Source: Welwitschia mirabilis (taxonomy: Eukaryota; Gnetophyta; Gnetopsida; Welwitschiales). Taken from it: a stretch of 47,630 bases of DNA. The notes under the pieces are model-generated. The model made no database searches, was not told the origin of the DNA, and saw nothing but the letters and a program-made list of their open reading frames with translations. Below, in pieces: positions 35,777 through 46,510 of the stretch (its first letter is position 1; every line of letters begins with the position of its first letter). Position numbers and translations under genes: made by a program. The stretch covers positions 54,410,723 to 54,458,352 of the forward strand of contig JBOZIK010000001.1 in assembly GCA_051453625.1 (NCBI GenBank), read 5' to 3'.

Positions 35777-38700
35777 TGTTGAAACATGATCCATAGGAAA
35801 TTGGTTGAGCTTGTATTAAATTGCATTAATTACAAGTAATGTAGGCTATGTCTTATATACTTTGAGTACATGCTAAAGATTATAGATATAATTTGGGAAA
35901 CGATAAATAACCAAAACCACTTAGATAGGAAGAGGTACAATGGTTATCTACTCTAATAATGTACGTTAAGGATATGAAACTATAGGGTATGCATTTGTAA
36001 TCCATTTATTTATACAAAAGTTTCATGGTATAGAACCTATGATCTAAATCCTATAAGAACACAGGGATGAGAAGTTAATCTTCAACAAAAAAAATTGTGC
36101 TAAAGAGCAATGACACTCCTATCAAGAACAACATCTCAACCTTTCTCTGATCATCATGCACCATGCACAAAAAGCTAAGCACTTCTACAAGCATGCCCTC
36201 ATAGACAGTGACAAAACCTAGATATTCTATGTAGCAATGGAATATAGCAACCATGTGGAAAATATTCATGAACATAATCACAATATTTCTGAAAAGAATT
36301 TGTCAATAATTAAGATGATGAAGGTTCTTGGATTTATGAAATTCAAGTACACTTCAATTAACACTCTATTATTCATTGTAATGCAAAAGGCTACGAAGCG
36401 TAATGTGGAAGTGAGCTTAGATCTTTACTTGGTGAAAAGAAAGGTTAATGCAATTCCTTTTTCTAGTCCTCCAGTGAGTTGCACAACCATAACGACTTAT
36501 CTCCTGATAAATATCTACAAGTTAAGAAGTGCACAAACACAAGGATGTATGCGCCGAATGACCAAACAATGCAATAAACTAATAGGTGTTTGGCTAGAAA
36601 AATCAAGAGGATAGTGATGCAAGATGATATAAAAAGAGTTCACATGGGAAAAATAGTTAAACACTTTAATATGTTCATAAAACTACACCTCTATTTTCTC
36701 TTTCCATGGCTCGTCAATTTCAATTTAACCTTTATTTTTTCTAAATGATTCATTACAATATCATTTAACAAGGAAATATTCCTCCCGAGGGTCTCAGATA
36801 ATGGTTACATAACAAGAAACACGTATTCAAGCTCACCAAAGACACTTGTTTAAAAATACTATAATGAGATGCTTTCTTCTTTAATGACAACAATGAGCCA
36901 AGTAGCAACATTGAAAATGCGTCCAACAATCAACATGACATGATAAAAATAGAATGATAAGTCATTGCAAATCCATCTGATCCGCCGCATACCACTTAAA
37001 TCAAAGTTTTATGAAGATTACCTTTTTATCCCATAGTCTTACCCTGTCCTTGACATCCTTAGATAATGAAAGTTTTATCAAGTACTAATGTATGAAATAA
37101 GCCTAAAAATACAACCTTTTGTATTAGCTTAAAAAGGTATGACAGTGAAAAAAATTCACCTAAAATTGGTGTTTTCCATTTTGTACTAGATAATCGCCCT
37201 ATTACTAACACTTCAACAGATGTGTAAGTGATTTAAAATCATATCATTTACAACCTATAAAATGGATATTTAGATACTTTGGGGTGAACCACTTCCCACT
37301 TTGGCTAAATATGTAGATATAAAAGGTTTTGTACATTTGTAGACTTTCATCGTCTTGGAAATTTAGATGAGTGAAATGACTAAATCTGCACAATTGTTAC
37401 TTGAGGATTAGAATTGCAATAAATACTTGGGCTTTCAAGCCAAAAAATTGAAATGTATTGAACCTAAAAATCTTGTGTTTAGAACAATGTTTAGAAAAGC
37501 TTTTGTATGAAATTTGAAAAGGATAACTTTGCATGTATAGCTTTGAACAAAGTATTTTGTTTTATACTATCCAAGTAAACTAGGTGATAAGGCTCTCCCA
37601 ATGGTCATTATGTTTGTGTGTATCCAAATTAGTTCTATTAAATGAATATGCAATTATTCTATCACTATGGTAATAATGGGAGCTCCTTCTAAAAAGTGTG
37701 ACAAAGAAATCTTTTAAATCCCCAATCAAGCTCTAATCTAGTCACCTTTGTGAGCAACGAAAACAAGTTTTGACAAATTCTTTGTTTGTGAGTGGTTCCT
37801 TTTTATTTTCTCTTTGGTTTTGATTACAGTTCTATCAAAAAGGATCCCCAAATCGAGTGAGCAATCTTTAAAGTTGACAAACAAATTGTTCACTTTAGCA
37901 AGCGTATAATTAGGCCTTAATCTATTAGAATTCTCTTACGCAATAATGAGTTATGGAAATCTTTTGTTCATGAGTAATCTTCTGTTATTTTTCTTTTAAC
38001 TTTATTTACTATTTTATGAAGAATTATCTTTTCTGATAATTCTCTTTGATTATAACAAAGGGTTTGTTGGACTTTAACAATAGGGTAAAACACTGTGGAG
38101 ACAGAATTAGGCTATAAGTAAGAAAACAATTTATCTCCTGATGGCAAAAGTCCTCTTTGATTAAGGTGAGAATGTAAGACTCACATTTGTAATGGAAGAA
38201 TGTTGAAGAATGAAGATTTGATTCCTCACATTGCTTAGCCTCCATCTCAACTGTGTTCTTACAGCCTCATTCTCTCCGCAGAAACTCAGTGCTATGATAC
38301 CCATAGCTGTGTGTAGTTGTAGGTGGCTTCATTCTTGCCTATTAAATAACCACACTCCAACCAAAGAAACAAGCTTAAACTTGCTTCCATTTCAATGCTT
38401 CTAGAAATTATAATAGGAAATTTGTTTACATGAATACAGGTTGTTTTCCAGTTAATATTACAACACATGCCAATTTTAATTGAGTGGACAAATATCCTTG
38501 GTGATCCAAGGCCTTAGGTGAAGCATTTGTGAAATGGCTATCCATTTTTATGTCATTGTCACTTAAAGCCTATAGATTGATTGATGTCCCAACAGAAATG
38601 GTACTTAGTTGAATTCCTCCCTTTAAAGTGAAAACCATGATTTCTTAGATTCATAAATAGAAGTTAAGGCTCCACTTCTGGCCAAGGTTTCAAGTCTTTA

Positions 38701-40659
38701 GTCCAGATTTAGGTTTTGCATCCTCTGGTAAATATAAAGAACAATACTACCAAAGCAGCGGCATTGCTTGCAATCCATTGTTACAGGGATTCTGGAGTAA
38801 TTTTTAGCCAAATAGAAATTCTACAAATTTGATTGGATTGAGTCTTTCATCCACGTGTTTAACAACACTGCCAAAACAAAACCAAAAAAAAAATTGTTAA
38901 CGTGGAAGATGGAACCATTCCTTTCACCTCGTGACTGTTATTTGTCCATCTGGGTACTAAAATTCATCTCTCTAGAATGCACAAATAAAACTAAATCAGA
39001 AAGTGACAAATCCTACTCATAAAATGATCTTTTTACTTTCATGATAAAAGTTTTTAAGCGATCACTGTGATTGACAAAAGATCCAACTCAGCCTCAAAAC
39101 TTGAAGCTTTTGCTTCAAAGGAACAGATTTCTATATACATTAGCCCAACAGTTTGTCTTTCTATGGCCAAGCCACACTGATTTCATTTCAATATTCACCC
39201 CACCCCAAAGAAAACCACAAGATGTAATACTAAGTTGGAGATGGATTTGGCCGTTATGATATGGTTCTGAATCACAACTAAGACATAAATATTTGGTAGC
39301 CAGATTTCACTTGAACAAGGGCAACCATTTGGTTTGATTGTGTCTGCATTATTGTTTCCCATGAACTTCATTACAAGAAGGGGTAACAGAAAAAAAAAAC
39401 CATGCTTATTTGAAGCAAAATTACCAAACCACACAATTATACTTTTCCATTTGATCATTTGCTCTTTAGGACATGCTAAGAAATAACCTCGAAAACCATT
39501 AAATAAGAAGTGGACATATAGCTTTTACCTTCACAAGTGAATCTCACTTGTAAAATCACATAGGAATGACAACAAAAGTTTGAGCAAGACAATCTCAGTG
39601 CGCTACTTTCTTGCCACATCTAACTACTTAGGTAAAGGAAATCGCAGGAGGGAAACAAGCTTTAAGTGTTATTTTCCTCCAACGGGTTTTGATATCATAC
39701 CCATGAGGGTGAAGAACATATCACTGGTGTCACTAATCTCAGTGCGCTACTGTCTTGCCGCATCTGACTACTTGGGTAAAGGAAATCACATGAGGGAAGT
39801 GAGCTTTAAGCGTTATTTTCCTCTAATGGGTTTCAAGATTGTACCCATGAGGGTGAAGAAACATGTCACCGGTGTCACTTCCTAACGAGAACTTTCAGAA
39901 CTTCACCCCCACAGTAAAATCAAACAATGTTCTCATCTTGATTTGTGTTTAAAATGTTAAAAATAGAATTTTCACAAGGAGCACCCCTATTTACAACTTA
40001 ATGATGTAATACCAAACACTGACATAAATTTATATATCTACTATGTCTTATGTTATGCTTACCTAACACCTAGTGTAGGGCTAAGCCAGTTCAGGGACAA
40101 TACATTTTATGCCAACATGTGCTATAATAAACATTTTGACAAAGCCATTCAGTTCTCCCAAAGGCCTGTTTTCTGACATGGGTTGTCTAATGTTTTATTC
40201 TTAAGAAGCCTAAGACCAATATTAAGGTGCATCATACCATACCTTCAAAATTCTTTCAACAAAGAATTGGAGGACATGAACGCATAACTACCAACCATCT
40301 CAAACAAAATGCGATAGATGGTCCTAATAAAGGTTATCATGTGGACTCTGAAAGCTTTTCATTTATCACCTTGGTTTGAATCAAATAATAATCTATCAAA
40401 ATTTTAATAAACACCCATCATTATCATGATCAATTCCATGCATTATACCATTTGCTATAATGGTATAACGCGACATTACTTATGTTAGTTACGTTCCACA
40501 GTTATTTCAAGAATGCAACATTTTCCAAATTAAGTTGGAGTCTGACGTTAATAATTCATCCTAACACAAAATGACATTGTTTGCCTTCCTCTGCAGAATT
40601 CCTCTCCTCTCCATTTCAAGAGGCTCCCGATAGGACCTCAAGTCTCCTGCTCAAGAACA
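35777..40659 (-). repeat. 4.9-kb LTR-like block B
   Basis: TGTTGAAACA...AAGAACA, a direct copy of 15180-20005. It carries an extra tandem copy of a 144-bp segment and retains more G and C than block A at mismatched sites. Its outer end lies about 380 bp beyond the NACB stop codon. Short ORFs inside (for example 36237-36614) show no domain. Confidence 0.65.
39591..39879. repeat. 144-bp tandem duplication inside LTR B
   Basis: Copies at 39591-39734 and 39735-39879 each begin aatctcagtgcgctact and end with a ggtgtcact segment; identity is about 88% by eye. LTR A has one copy (about 19110-19253). The period is a multiple of three, so the 101-codon open frame 39580-39885 encodes a 48-residue segment twice. 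No domain is recognised, so coding use is doubtful. Confidence 0.8.
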
Positions 40660-41040
40660 AGTAGGGGTTATGAAAACAAGATGCCTGTGGCTAAAAATCC
40701 AGGTATTAGTTCGAGCTCCCTTTATGGCATTACTGAAATAACAGAACAAATTTTGGTCCCAGTTCAGATGCAGAAGAAGATTTCCAAAGAAAATCCATGA
40801 AGCGATAGAAAAGGTTACATACTACTTGACAAAACTCACCAGAGTGGTATTCAAAATGTGTTCCAAAAATACATATAATAAGCCTTGCAAATGAGGCAAA
40901 GGGTATGGAGAATCAAAACTATAATATGAAGCATAGAAGAAAAATATCCTTGTGTAGGAAATTAGAAATATAGATTAATAAAAACAATAAAAGTATTTCA
41001 ACAAGAGTCCCTCAACTTCAAGTCCTCCTGTCATTTTGTT
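40660..41040. other. NACB 3' untranslated and flanking region
   Basis: This stretch lies between the LTR B edge and the NACB stop codon. On the minus strand the first 80 bases after the stop are T-rich and include TTTATTGTTTTTATTAATC, a plausible plant polyadenylation context, although no AATAAA is seen. No other gene is recognised. Confidence 0.5.
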
Positions 41041-42024
41041 TCAGCTAGACACTTCTTCCTTCTTCGCTGCTTCTTCAAAGGTCTCTCCTTCAACCAGATC
41101 AGGCACATCATCATCATCTTCTTCTTCAGCAACAGGCTGAACATCCTTCTTCTGAAATTGCTGGGCAAGCTTCTTCAAGTTTGCAAAATTGTCTGGCCCT
41201 ATAACAAGCAGCAAATCAGCCATTATAACAAATCCTATGGCAAGTCAAAGAAAAAAACTAGTACCCAACAAATTCAACTTAAACATAAATCATGCATCAG
41301 TACCAAGTTGGTTGATTATCCCCGGCAGGAGATCTTGCAGTTCTGAAAGACAACCCCGCCACAATAAAAAAAAGGTTAATTTACTGTGTCCTCATTTAGA
41401 CACATGTGCTTAAATTAACATAAACATGAACACTTAACAAAGAGCAATTTATATAGGTTGTAAGCTCAAAGTCTGTGACAATAATGCAACTTAAAAGGGT
41501 ATCGAAAGCGGTACTTTTTGTCTGGGGAGAGCCACTGACTACCCAGGTGTTAGCAGCAATTGCAGCTTGAACTGTGAGAAAGAACAAGATAACTTAAGAT
41601 TTTGGTATAAAATAAATGATTCGTGGAGATAACTGCATATATTTATTCTAATTTAAAAGTGTGTAATCATTTCAGAGATTAATGAAAACATAACAAAAAG
41701 TGCACCTTTAGGATTCACAAAATGAATAACTGAATCATCCTTGAAAATGTTAACTTCCTCGATTGCAGGTATTGTGTTAACACCTACTCTTTTCAAAGTA
41801 TTCTGAAGCCTCTTATCATCTGTTGTGGCTGTTTTGTGAACAGTCTTCTTCTTTCTACATATAGTTACACCAGTATCATGAACATATAGTAAAATAAGTA
41901 ATAATCACAAGACCTCTAACGAGGAAAATAATATTTTTTGATTTAAAAATTGTTACCTGCGCACAGTACCCTTTCCACCAGTGCGAACTGCACCAGCCAT
42001 TTTCATGAGCTTTTCCCTATTCAT
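41041..42024 (-). CDS. BTF3: Nascent polypeptide-associated complex subunit beta (BTF3-like), five coding exons
   Basis: The exons are 42024-41957, 41854-41706, 41571-41515, 41342-41304 and 41198-41041, all with GT-AG introns and consistent phases. They join to a 156-residue protein without stops. It opens [19 protein letters not shown], has the ribosome-contacting basic motif RRKKK at residues 22-26, the NAC domain at about 38-105 (including [19 protein letters not shown]), and an acidic C-terminus with [20 protein letters not shown]. Plant NACB proteins are usually about 150-165 residues, so it looks complete. NACB pairs with NAC-alpha at the ribosome exit tunnel and shields nascent chains in the cytosol. 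The intron pattern argues against a processed pseudogene. The ATG directly follows a CAG acceptor, so a spliced 5' leader is expected. Confidence 0.95.
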
Positions 42025-43401
42025 CTGGACTCCATTGAAAACAATAGAACAAAATTTTGGTACCTTAAATGACAGAAATCTCAATGCATAAACGAGACTT
42101 GGTTTCTTCATAACATTGCAATAAGCAATTAGTCTAAAAGTCCAACTGCGACAAACCAGTAAAACGGGCTGGTAGTGCAAAAATGCATAAATAAGACAAA
42201 CATATGACGAAAACACAACAGCAAGCTCTATCCAAATTTTACATCAGTAAACTACTAAACTGGAACAGCGAAGCAACTTCTGAAAGATCTTTAAAACTGA
42301 TGGACCAACAAGACTCTGCTATGACTTTTCCCATAGCTCAAAAAGTTCCAAAACAAAACAAAAGAAAAAAAGTAAAAGAAAGAGGAGAAGAAGAAGAAGA
42401 AGCGATCAGAATTGGTAGGGCTGTCACAAAATAATTCCGACAACACAATTTCATCGGCAACAAAACAGAAGTGAGAATGGTAGTGCAAACATGCCGAACT
42501 ACTACCATTAGAACATTACGAAAGAACTCAGTTTCATGAGGTATGCTTTGCAAAATAGGAACCTCATAAAAAGTGTAAACATTCGTGGAAAAAGAAATAA
42601 AAGATGGCATTCCCACTTGCATTTCACGTCTCCATGTTTACCAAACTTGCATATTCAAGAAAAAAGGCACCAAAAAAAAAAAAAAAAAAACCATGGATGC
42701 AAAGCTTTGCGGTCTTAAGATACAAAGACTACGCCCATGATACCCACCGATAGCTTCTCACGGGATGGCGAAAAATGTAGCTAACTAAACACCACTGCTA
42801 ACCCAATGAATTATTATACCAAATCCGAATCTAGAATACGTATTCGAGTATTAAAACTTGAATAAAAAGCTAAAATCTTACTTGCAGATACCAAAACCAA
42901 ATCCGGAAGACGTAATCATCATCTTCTCAAAATCTAAAATCTAAATCGACTTTTCGGATAGCTACTACACGTTATTACTCTTAGGGTGCACCAGACCATG
43001 GATTCGGTGATGAACTTGTTTCAAAGGATTGAAAAAAAAAAAAGGAGAAAAAGGAGAGCTCTAGAAAGAAAAGCTAAGTAAGCGTGGAAACCCTAAAGAA
43101 ACTCGCAAAGCGATATACACGCAATCAACAAATACCACAAAAAGGGATTGAAAAACTATCGCTTCGTTAGAACCGCACTCTTAACATCTGACAAAGGGAA
43201 GAAAGATACAAGCTTCAATAACGCTCTGAATAAGAAAACACTGCAGGATATAACACGAAAAACTATTCAGAATAAATCGACTCAGAAAAAGACTTTGCTG
43301 TAGGGATTATCTTCATCTTTTGTTGAAAACACTACAACTATCGCTCGGATGCAGACTATAATCACGAGAAGGAAAAACGATGGGATGCAGCAAGTGAGTA
43401 C
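42025..43401 (-). other. Probable intron in the NACB 5' untranslated region
   Basis: On the minus strand the donor CAAG|GTACTC lies at 43402/43401. The acceptor is ...GGAGTCCAG immediately before the start codon, after a T-rich tract. The interval holds a pyrimidine-rich CTTCTTCTTC stretch in sense (42355-42405), a poly(A)/poly(T) run (42674-42692) and, on the plus strand, an AAACCCTAA telo-box at 43088-43096, an element common near plant translation genes. No conserved coding frame is present. Additional noncoding exons inside cannot be excluded. Confidence 0.6.
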
Positions 43402-43500
43402 CTTGAATGAATGGAGCTTCCGTGAATGGAAGATTCACACCGCAGTAAGCTCTGCTGTACAACGCCTGTTCAGCCGAGGGGCGCTTCCTCTTTAAACCCT
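43402..43500 (-). promoter_or_regulatory. Probable NACB first noncoding exon and core promoter
   Basis: This is a locally GC-richer stretch, and its minus strand ends in ATTCATTCAAG followed by a GT donor. TTTAAA at 43491-43496 could act as a weak TATA element. The exact transcription start is not determinable from sequence. Confidence 0.45.
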
Positions 43501-43969
43501 CAGATTAGGATTTTAGCTTTAGCCGCGTGGATTACTCCAACCTCTATTTCATTTGCGAGTACGGTTGAAATGCTATCTCATGTAACACAATGTATTAATC
43601 AATCAGTAGGAACTAAAATGGCAAACATTAGTAAGGGTTTTATTGCAAGTTATTCATAGACTTAGGCGTTCCAGCGGTGCTAAGCAACCTAAGCAACTGT
43701 ATTGAAATTGATAAAGCAAATAAATTGTATCTAAATTAATATAGGAAAAATACATGATAGGAATTCAACAAAAAAAGGGGGAAAGGAGAAATTAAGAGGA
43801 TAAAATATGTTTTTGGGTGACATTTCAGGTATTTCTTTTGATAAAAAAATTGTTTAGGCTTCTTAACATATAAGTACGGGAGGATATTAAAAGCTTTTAA
43901 TGACCATAACTGTCTTTAGAAGTACAACCATCATGATCTTCCAATCAAATGATTCTTGAAGCCTCACAA
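43501..43969. other. NACB upstream intergenic region
   Basis: No gene is recognised. The part nearest the gene is expected to hold promoter elements; nothing beyond AT-rich sequence is identifiable. Confidence 0.4.
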
Positions 43970-44060
43970 TGTGCTAAATAGGGGAACCAAAGGTTCAAAC
44001 CCATGACCTCTTAAATGAAGGATGAGTATCCCACCTATTAAACTACCACTCGATTGGTTG
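43970..44060 (-). mobile_element. tRNA-derived SINE head (A and B boxes)
   Basis: On the minus strand TAGTTTAATAGG (44045-44034) fits the Pol III A box TRGCNNAGYNGG at 10 of 12 positions. About 32 bases downstream, GGTTTGAACCT (44001-43991) fits the B box GGTTCRANNCC well. The sequence between, and the 'catgggtt' before the B box, resemble a degenerate tRNA. No cloverleaf good enough for a real tRNA is apparent. The 3' body and target duplications are not defined. Confidence 0.45.
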
Positions 44061-44261
44061 AATATATTACAAATAATTAAATATGAATAAAATATTAAAA
44101 CCTCTTCTCTTAGTTCTAAAGTATCACTGCCCTAAGGTACTAAGTTATCATAACACATGAATAATTTTTATCATTGCAATACACTTTTCAAGTCATGCTA
44201 TTGAAAAGGATGAACATGATAACCTCTTTAATGGTATTTACACTGGTGAAAATCTTATCGA

Positions 44262-45679
44262 CATATGATAGAACTATCTTGGAAAGAGTTTGAAACATGT
44301 TGAAGATTGTTGGTTTACCCAAAACCTTTTTGAATAAAGTTATTAGAACTATTTTCTACTTGATCAATAAGTGCCCTAGGATACCTCTTAATGGAAGAAT
44401 TCCAGAGATTGTTTGAAGTGGGAGTAATATCTCATATGACCATCTAAGGATCTTTGGATGTACTACTTATACTTTTGTTCCAAAGATAAAACCAGGAAAA
44501 TTAAACGATAGAGAATGACTATGTGTGTTCATTGGCTATGGTGGTGATGACAGAGGTTATCTTTTATGGGATCCTACTCGTAATAAGTTTTTCAAAAGCA
44601 AAGATATCACATTTAGGGAATATGTGACGTATAAACATTTGAACATTCATTCTAAAGAAACACCATAAAATAAACATTTTGTGCCTATTCCAAGTGGTGA
44701 TAACTAGTCATGAATATAGCACGGTAAGTCTAATGAAGATTCTTCCATACATCGTGATGAATCTAGCAGTGATGAAGATGAATAATCCCAAGAGGATGAA
44801 TAACTTGCATAAGAGGTTCATTTGAGATGTTTTGCAAGGATAAGAAGATTACATTCACTGTATGATGATTATATCATCTACATAGATGGTGAAGAACCAA
44901 AATTTTACAAAGAAGCTATGACTTCTAAAACCTCTAAGGAGTGGAAAGCTACCATGAAGGATGAATTAAAGTCCCTTTATCAAAATCACACATGGGACTT
45001 GGTGCCTTTTCCAAAAGGTAAGAAACCTTTAAGTTGTAGGTTGGTGTATGTGTTAAAGACCGATCTTAATGGCTAGAAGTAGTATAAAGCTAGGTTAGTG
45101 ATTAAAGGGTTCAACAACCAGCCAAGTCTTAATTTCACTAAAATATTTTCTCTTGTTGTAAAGAATTCCTCCATTCATATCCTCTTAGCTATGGTAGCTT
45201 GTATGAATCTGGAGTTGGAATAGTTGAATATAAAAACTGCTTTTTTGCATGGAGATTTAGAGGAGATCTACATGTGGATACTTAAAGGTTTGGACATCAT
45301 AAGGGATGTTGTATGCAAAATGAGAAAAAGTCTCTAAGGCTCAAAGCAAGCACCTCGACAATGGTGTTGAAAATTCGATAATTGCATGATTAGTTAGGGC
45401 TACTCCAGATGTGCAGTTGATTACTGTGTGTACCTTTATAAAATAGATTAAGGTAAACTTGTAATATTAATGTTATATATTGATGACATGTTACTAGTTG
45501 GAAATGATGCGACCAAAATAAATAAATTTAAGTAGCACATGTCAAAGACTTTTAGAACAAAGGATCTTGGAGATGCCAAGCAAATATTGGGTATGAAGAT
45601 CCATAGAGACAAAAAACATGGTTTGTTGTGGTTATCACAAGAAGATTATATTAGGAAAGTTTTAGAATATTTCAACATG
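44262..45679 (+). pseudogene. Ty1/Copia integrase C-terminus and reverse transcriptase fragment
   Basis: The segment starts inside integrase (DRTILERV, then NMLKIVGLPKTF, FYLINKCP, DHLRIFGCTTYTFVPK) and continues through GYLLWDPTRNKFF. The RT region has KEWKATMKDELKSLYQNHTW (about 44938-44997), KARLVIKGF, IKTAFLHGDLEEIYM (about 45230-45275), GSKQAPRQW, and the catalytic YIDDM (about 45477-45491; usual Y-V-D-D). It ends with LGMKIHRDKKHG and YIRKVLEYFNM. Multiple stops and small deletions are present. RNase H and both LTRs are missing. It is unrelated to the Copia element at 24013, which lacks these domains. It ends abruptly against a LINE fragment. Confidence 0.9.
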
Positions 45680-45693
45680 TTGGAATGTGTTCC

Positions 45694-46390
45694 TAATTTT
45701 ATAGATTGGACCTCCTTGGTATCCTCTAGGCTCATCCAAACACAAAATCTAGCCAACATTAATCTTGTCTGTTTAATAGTGATCCTGTCGAGTTTGATGT
45801 ATTCACCAAACTTAGCTACCATTTTTCTTAATAGATCTTCATCCCAATAATCTATCAAGAACTTGTAAATGTGGATCTAGATCGGAAGTCTCTCAAACAG
45901 ATTTGGGTCCAATTGCATCCCCACTATCCATTTGGCTAAGATAAGGCCATGAACCCCAAAAAAACTAAGGTCTTCCTACAATTATTTTATCTCGATCTTG
46001 GTTGTTATCTAGTTGAAATAACATAACCATTTTAGCATTAATAACATCAAATTTACTAAATCCTATTCATTTACTAGAAACATATTTATAGAATCGATCC
46101 AACCTTGGTCAAGGACCAGAAGAAACAAACTTTCTAATTATACTGTAATTGAGTTTCTTCTTGATCTCACTACAGGCATATTTGTCGATGTCTAATACTA
46201 GGGATTTTCCTTCTCTAGATAACTGAGTCTTCTTCATATTAGGGCCAAACCCCTCAAAAAAAGAAAGAGACTAAAAGCATATCAGACTTGCTAAACGAAA
46301 AAAATCTCGTAACTTACTCGTAGAATGACTATCTAACGACCAAAATCGCACCACGTTCTGTGACCATGGATCGAAGTTGCTCCCACTCAT
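45694..46390 (-). pseudogene. LINE ORF1 fragment (DUF4283-type domain)
   Basis: On the minus strand, from a possible ATG at 46390 (MSGSNFDPWSQ), the segments follow the DUF4283 pattern of plant L1-type LINE ORF1: EGKSLVLDIDKY, FDVINAKMVMLFQLDNNQDR, ILAKWIVGMQLDPNLF, then DYWDEDLLRKMVAKFGEYIK, LDRITIKQTR and LARFCVWMSL (45858-45720). The family motif is '..W.RLP.LP.EY.....L..IG..IGK.+KVD..T......ARVCVE.DL'. Stops and frameshifts are present. The zinc knuckle, endonuclease and RT are missing because the fragment is cut at about 45690. The protein would bind LINE RNA. Confidence 0.75.
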
Positions 46391-46510
46391 CTGTAGCCTT
46401 CTAATCCTTGCTCCCTCTTATGCTTCAGATCCGCTGAAGCCTAGTAGAGCTTCAAAACCCTAGCAGAGCTCTTCTTCCATCATCGATTTCATCAATTCAG
46501 AGACCTTAAA
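46391..46510 (-). other. Possible LINE 5' untranslated remnant
   Basis: This relatively GC-richer stretch lies just upstream of the ORF1-like start on the minus strand, and contains two 'gcttcarr' repeats around 46430-46455. Its outer limit is set only by the change to AT-rich DNA. Confidence 0.35.

Larger units (their letters stand above)
20006..40659 (-). mobile_element. Large Gypsy-derived non-autonomous retroelement, unit B (Copia-interrupted)
   Basis: Homology to unit A resumes immediately at the end of LTR block A: 20011 matches 2206 and continues to the N gap at 22607 (matching about 4835). It restarts at 31101 (matching 4876) and ends at 40659. Excluding 22608-31100, the unit is about 12.16 kb. 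Gag and protease remnants are present, and RT and integrase are not recognised. Because LTR A sits between the two internal regions, A and B form a head-to-tail array, the pattern expected from LTR-mediated unequal recombination of adjacent elements. Confidence 0.65.

Noticed and set aside
38430-38650. Minus-strand segment that reads protein-like in both LTR blocks (around SHFTNASPKALDHQGY)
   Set aside because: The open stretch is only about 45 codons between stops and matches no family I know.
42204-42718. Several 60-94 codon frames on both strands inside the NACB leader intron
   Set aside because: They come from low-complexity A/G-rich sequence and lie inside the predicted intron.
43006-43190. 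GTGATGA followed by CTGA on the plus strand, a possible C/D-box snoRNA in the NACB intron
   Set aside because: The boxes are about 180 bases apart and antisense to the host gene, with no terminal stem.
43991-44060. Possible tRNA gene
   Set aside because: A and B boxes are present, but no acceptor stem or complete cloverleaf could be paired, so it was called SINE-like instead.
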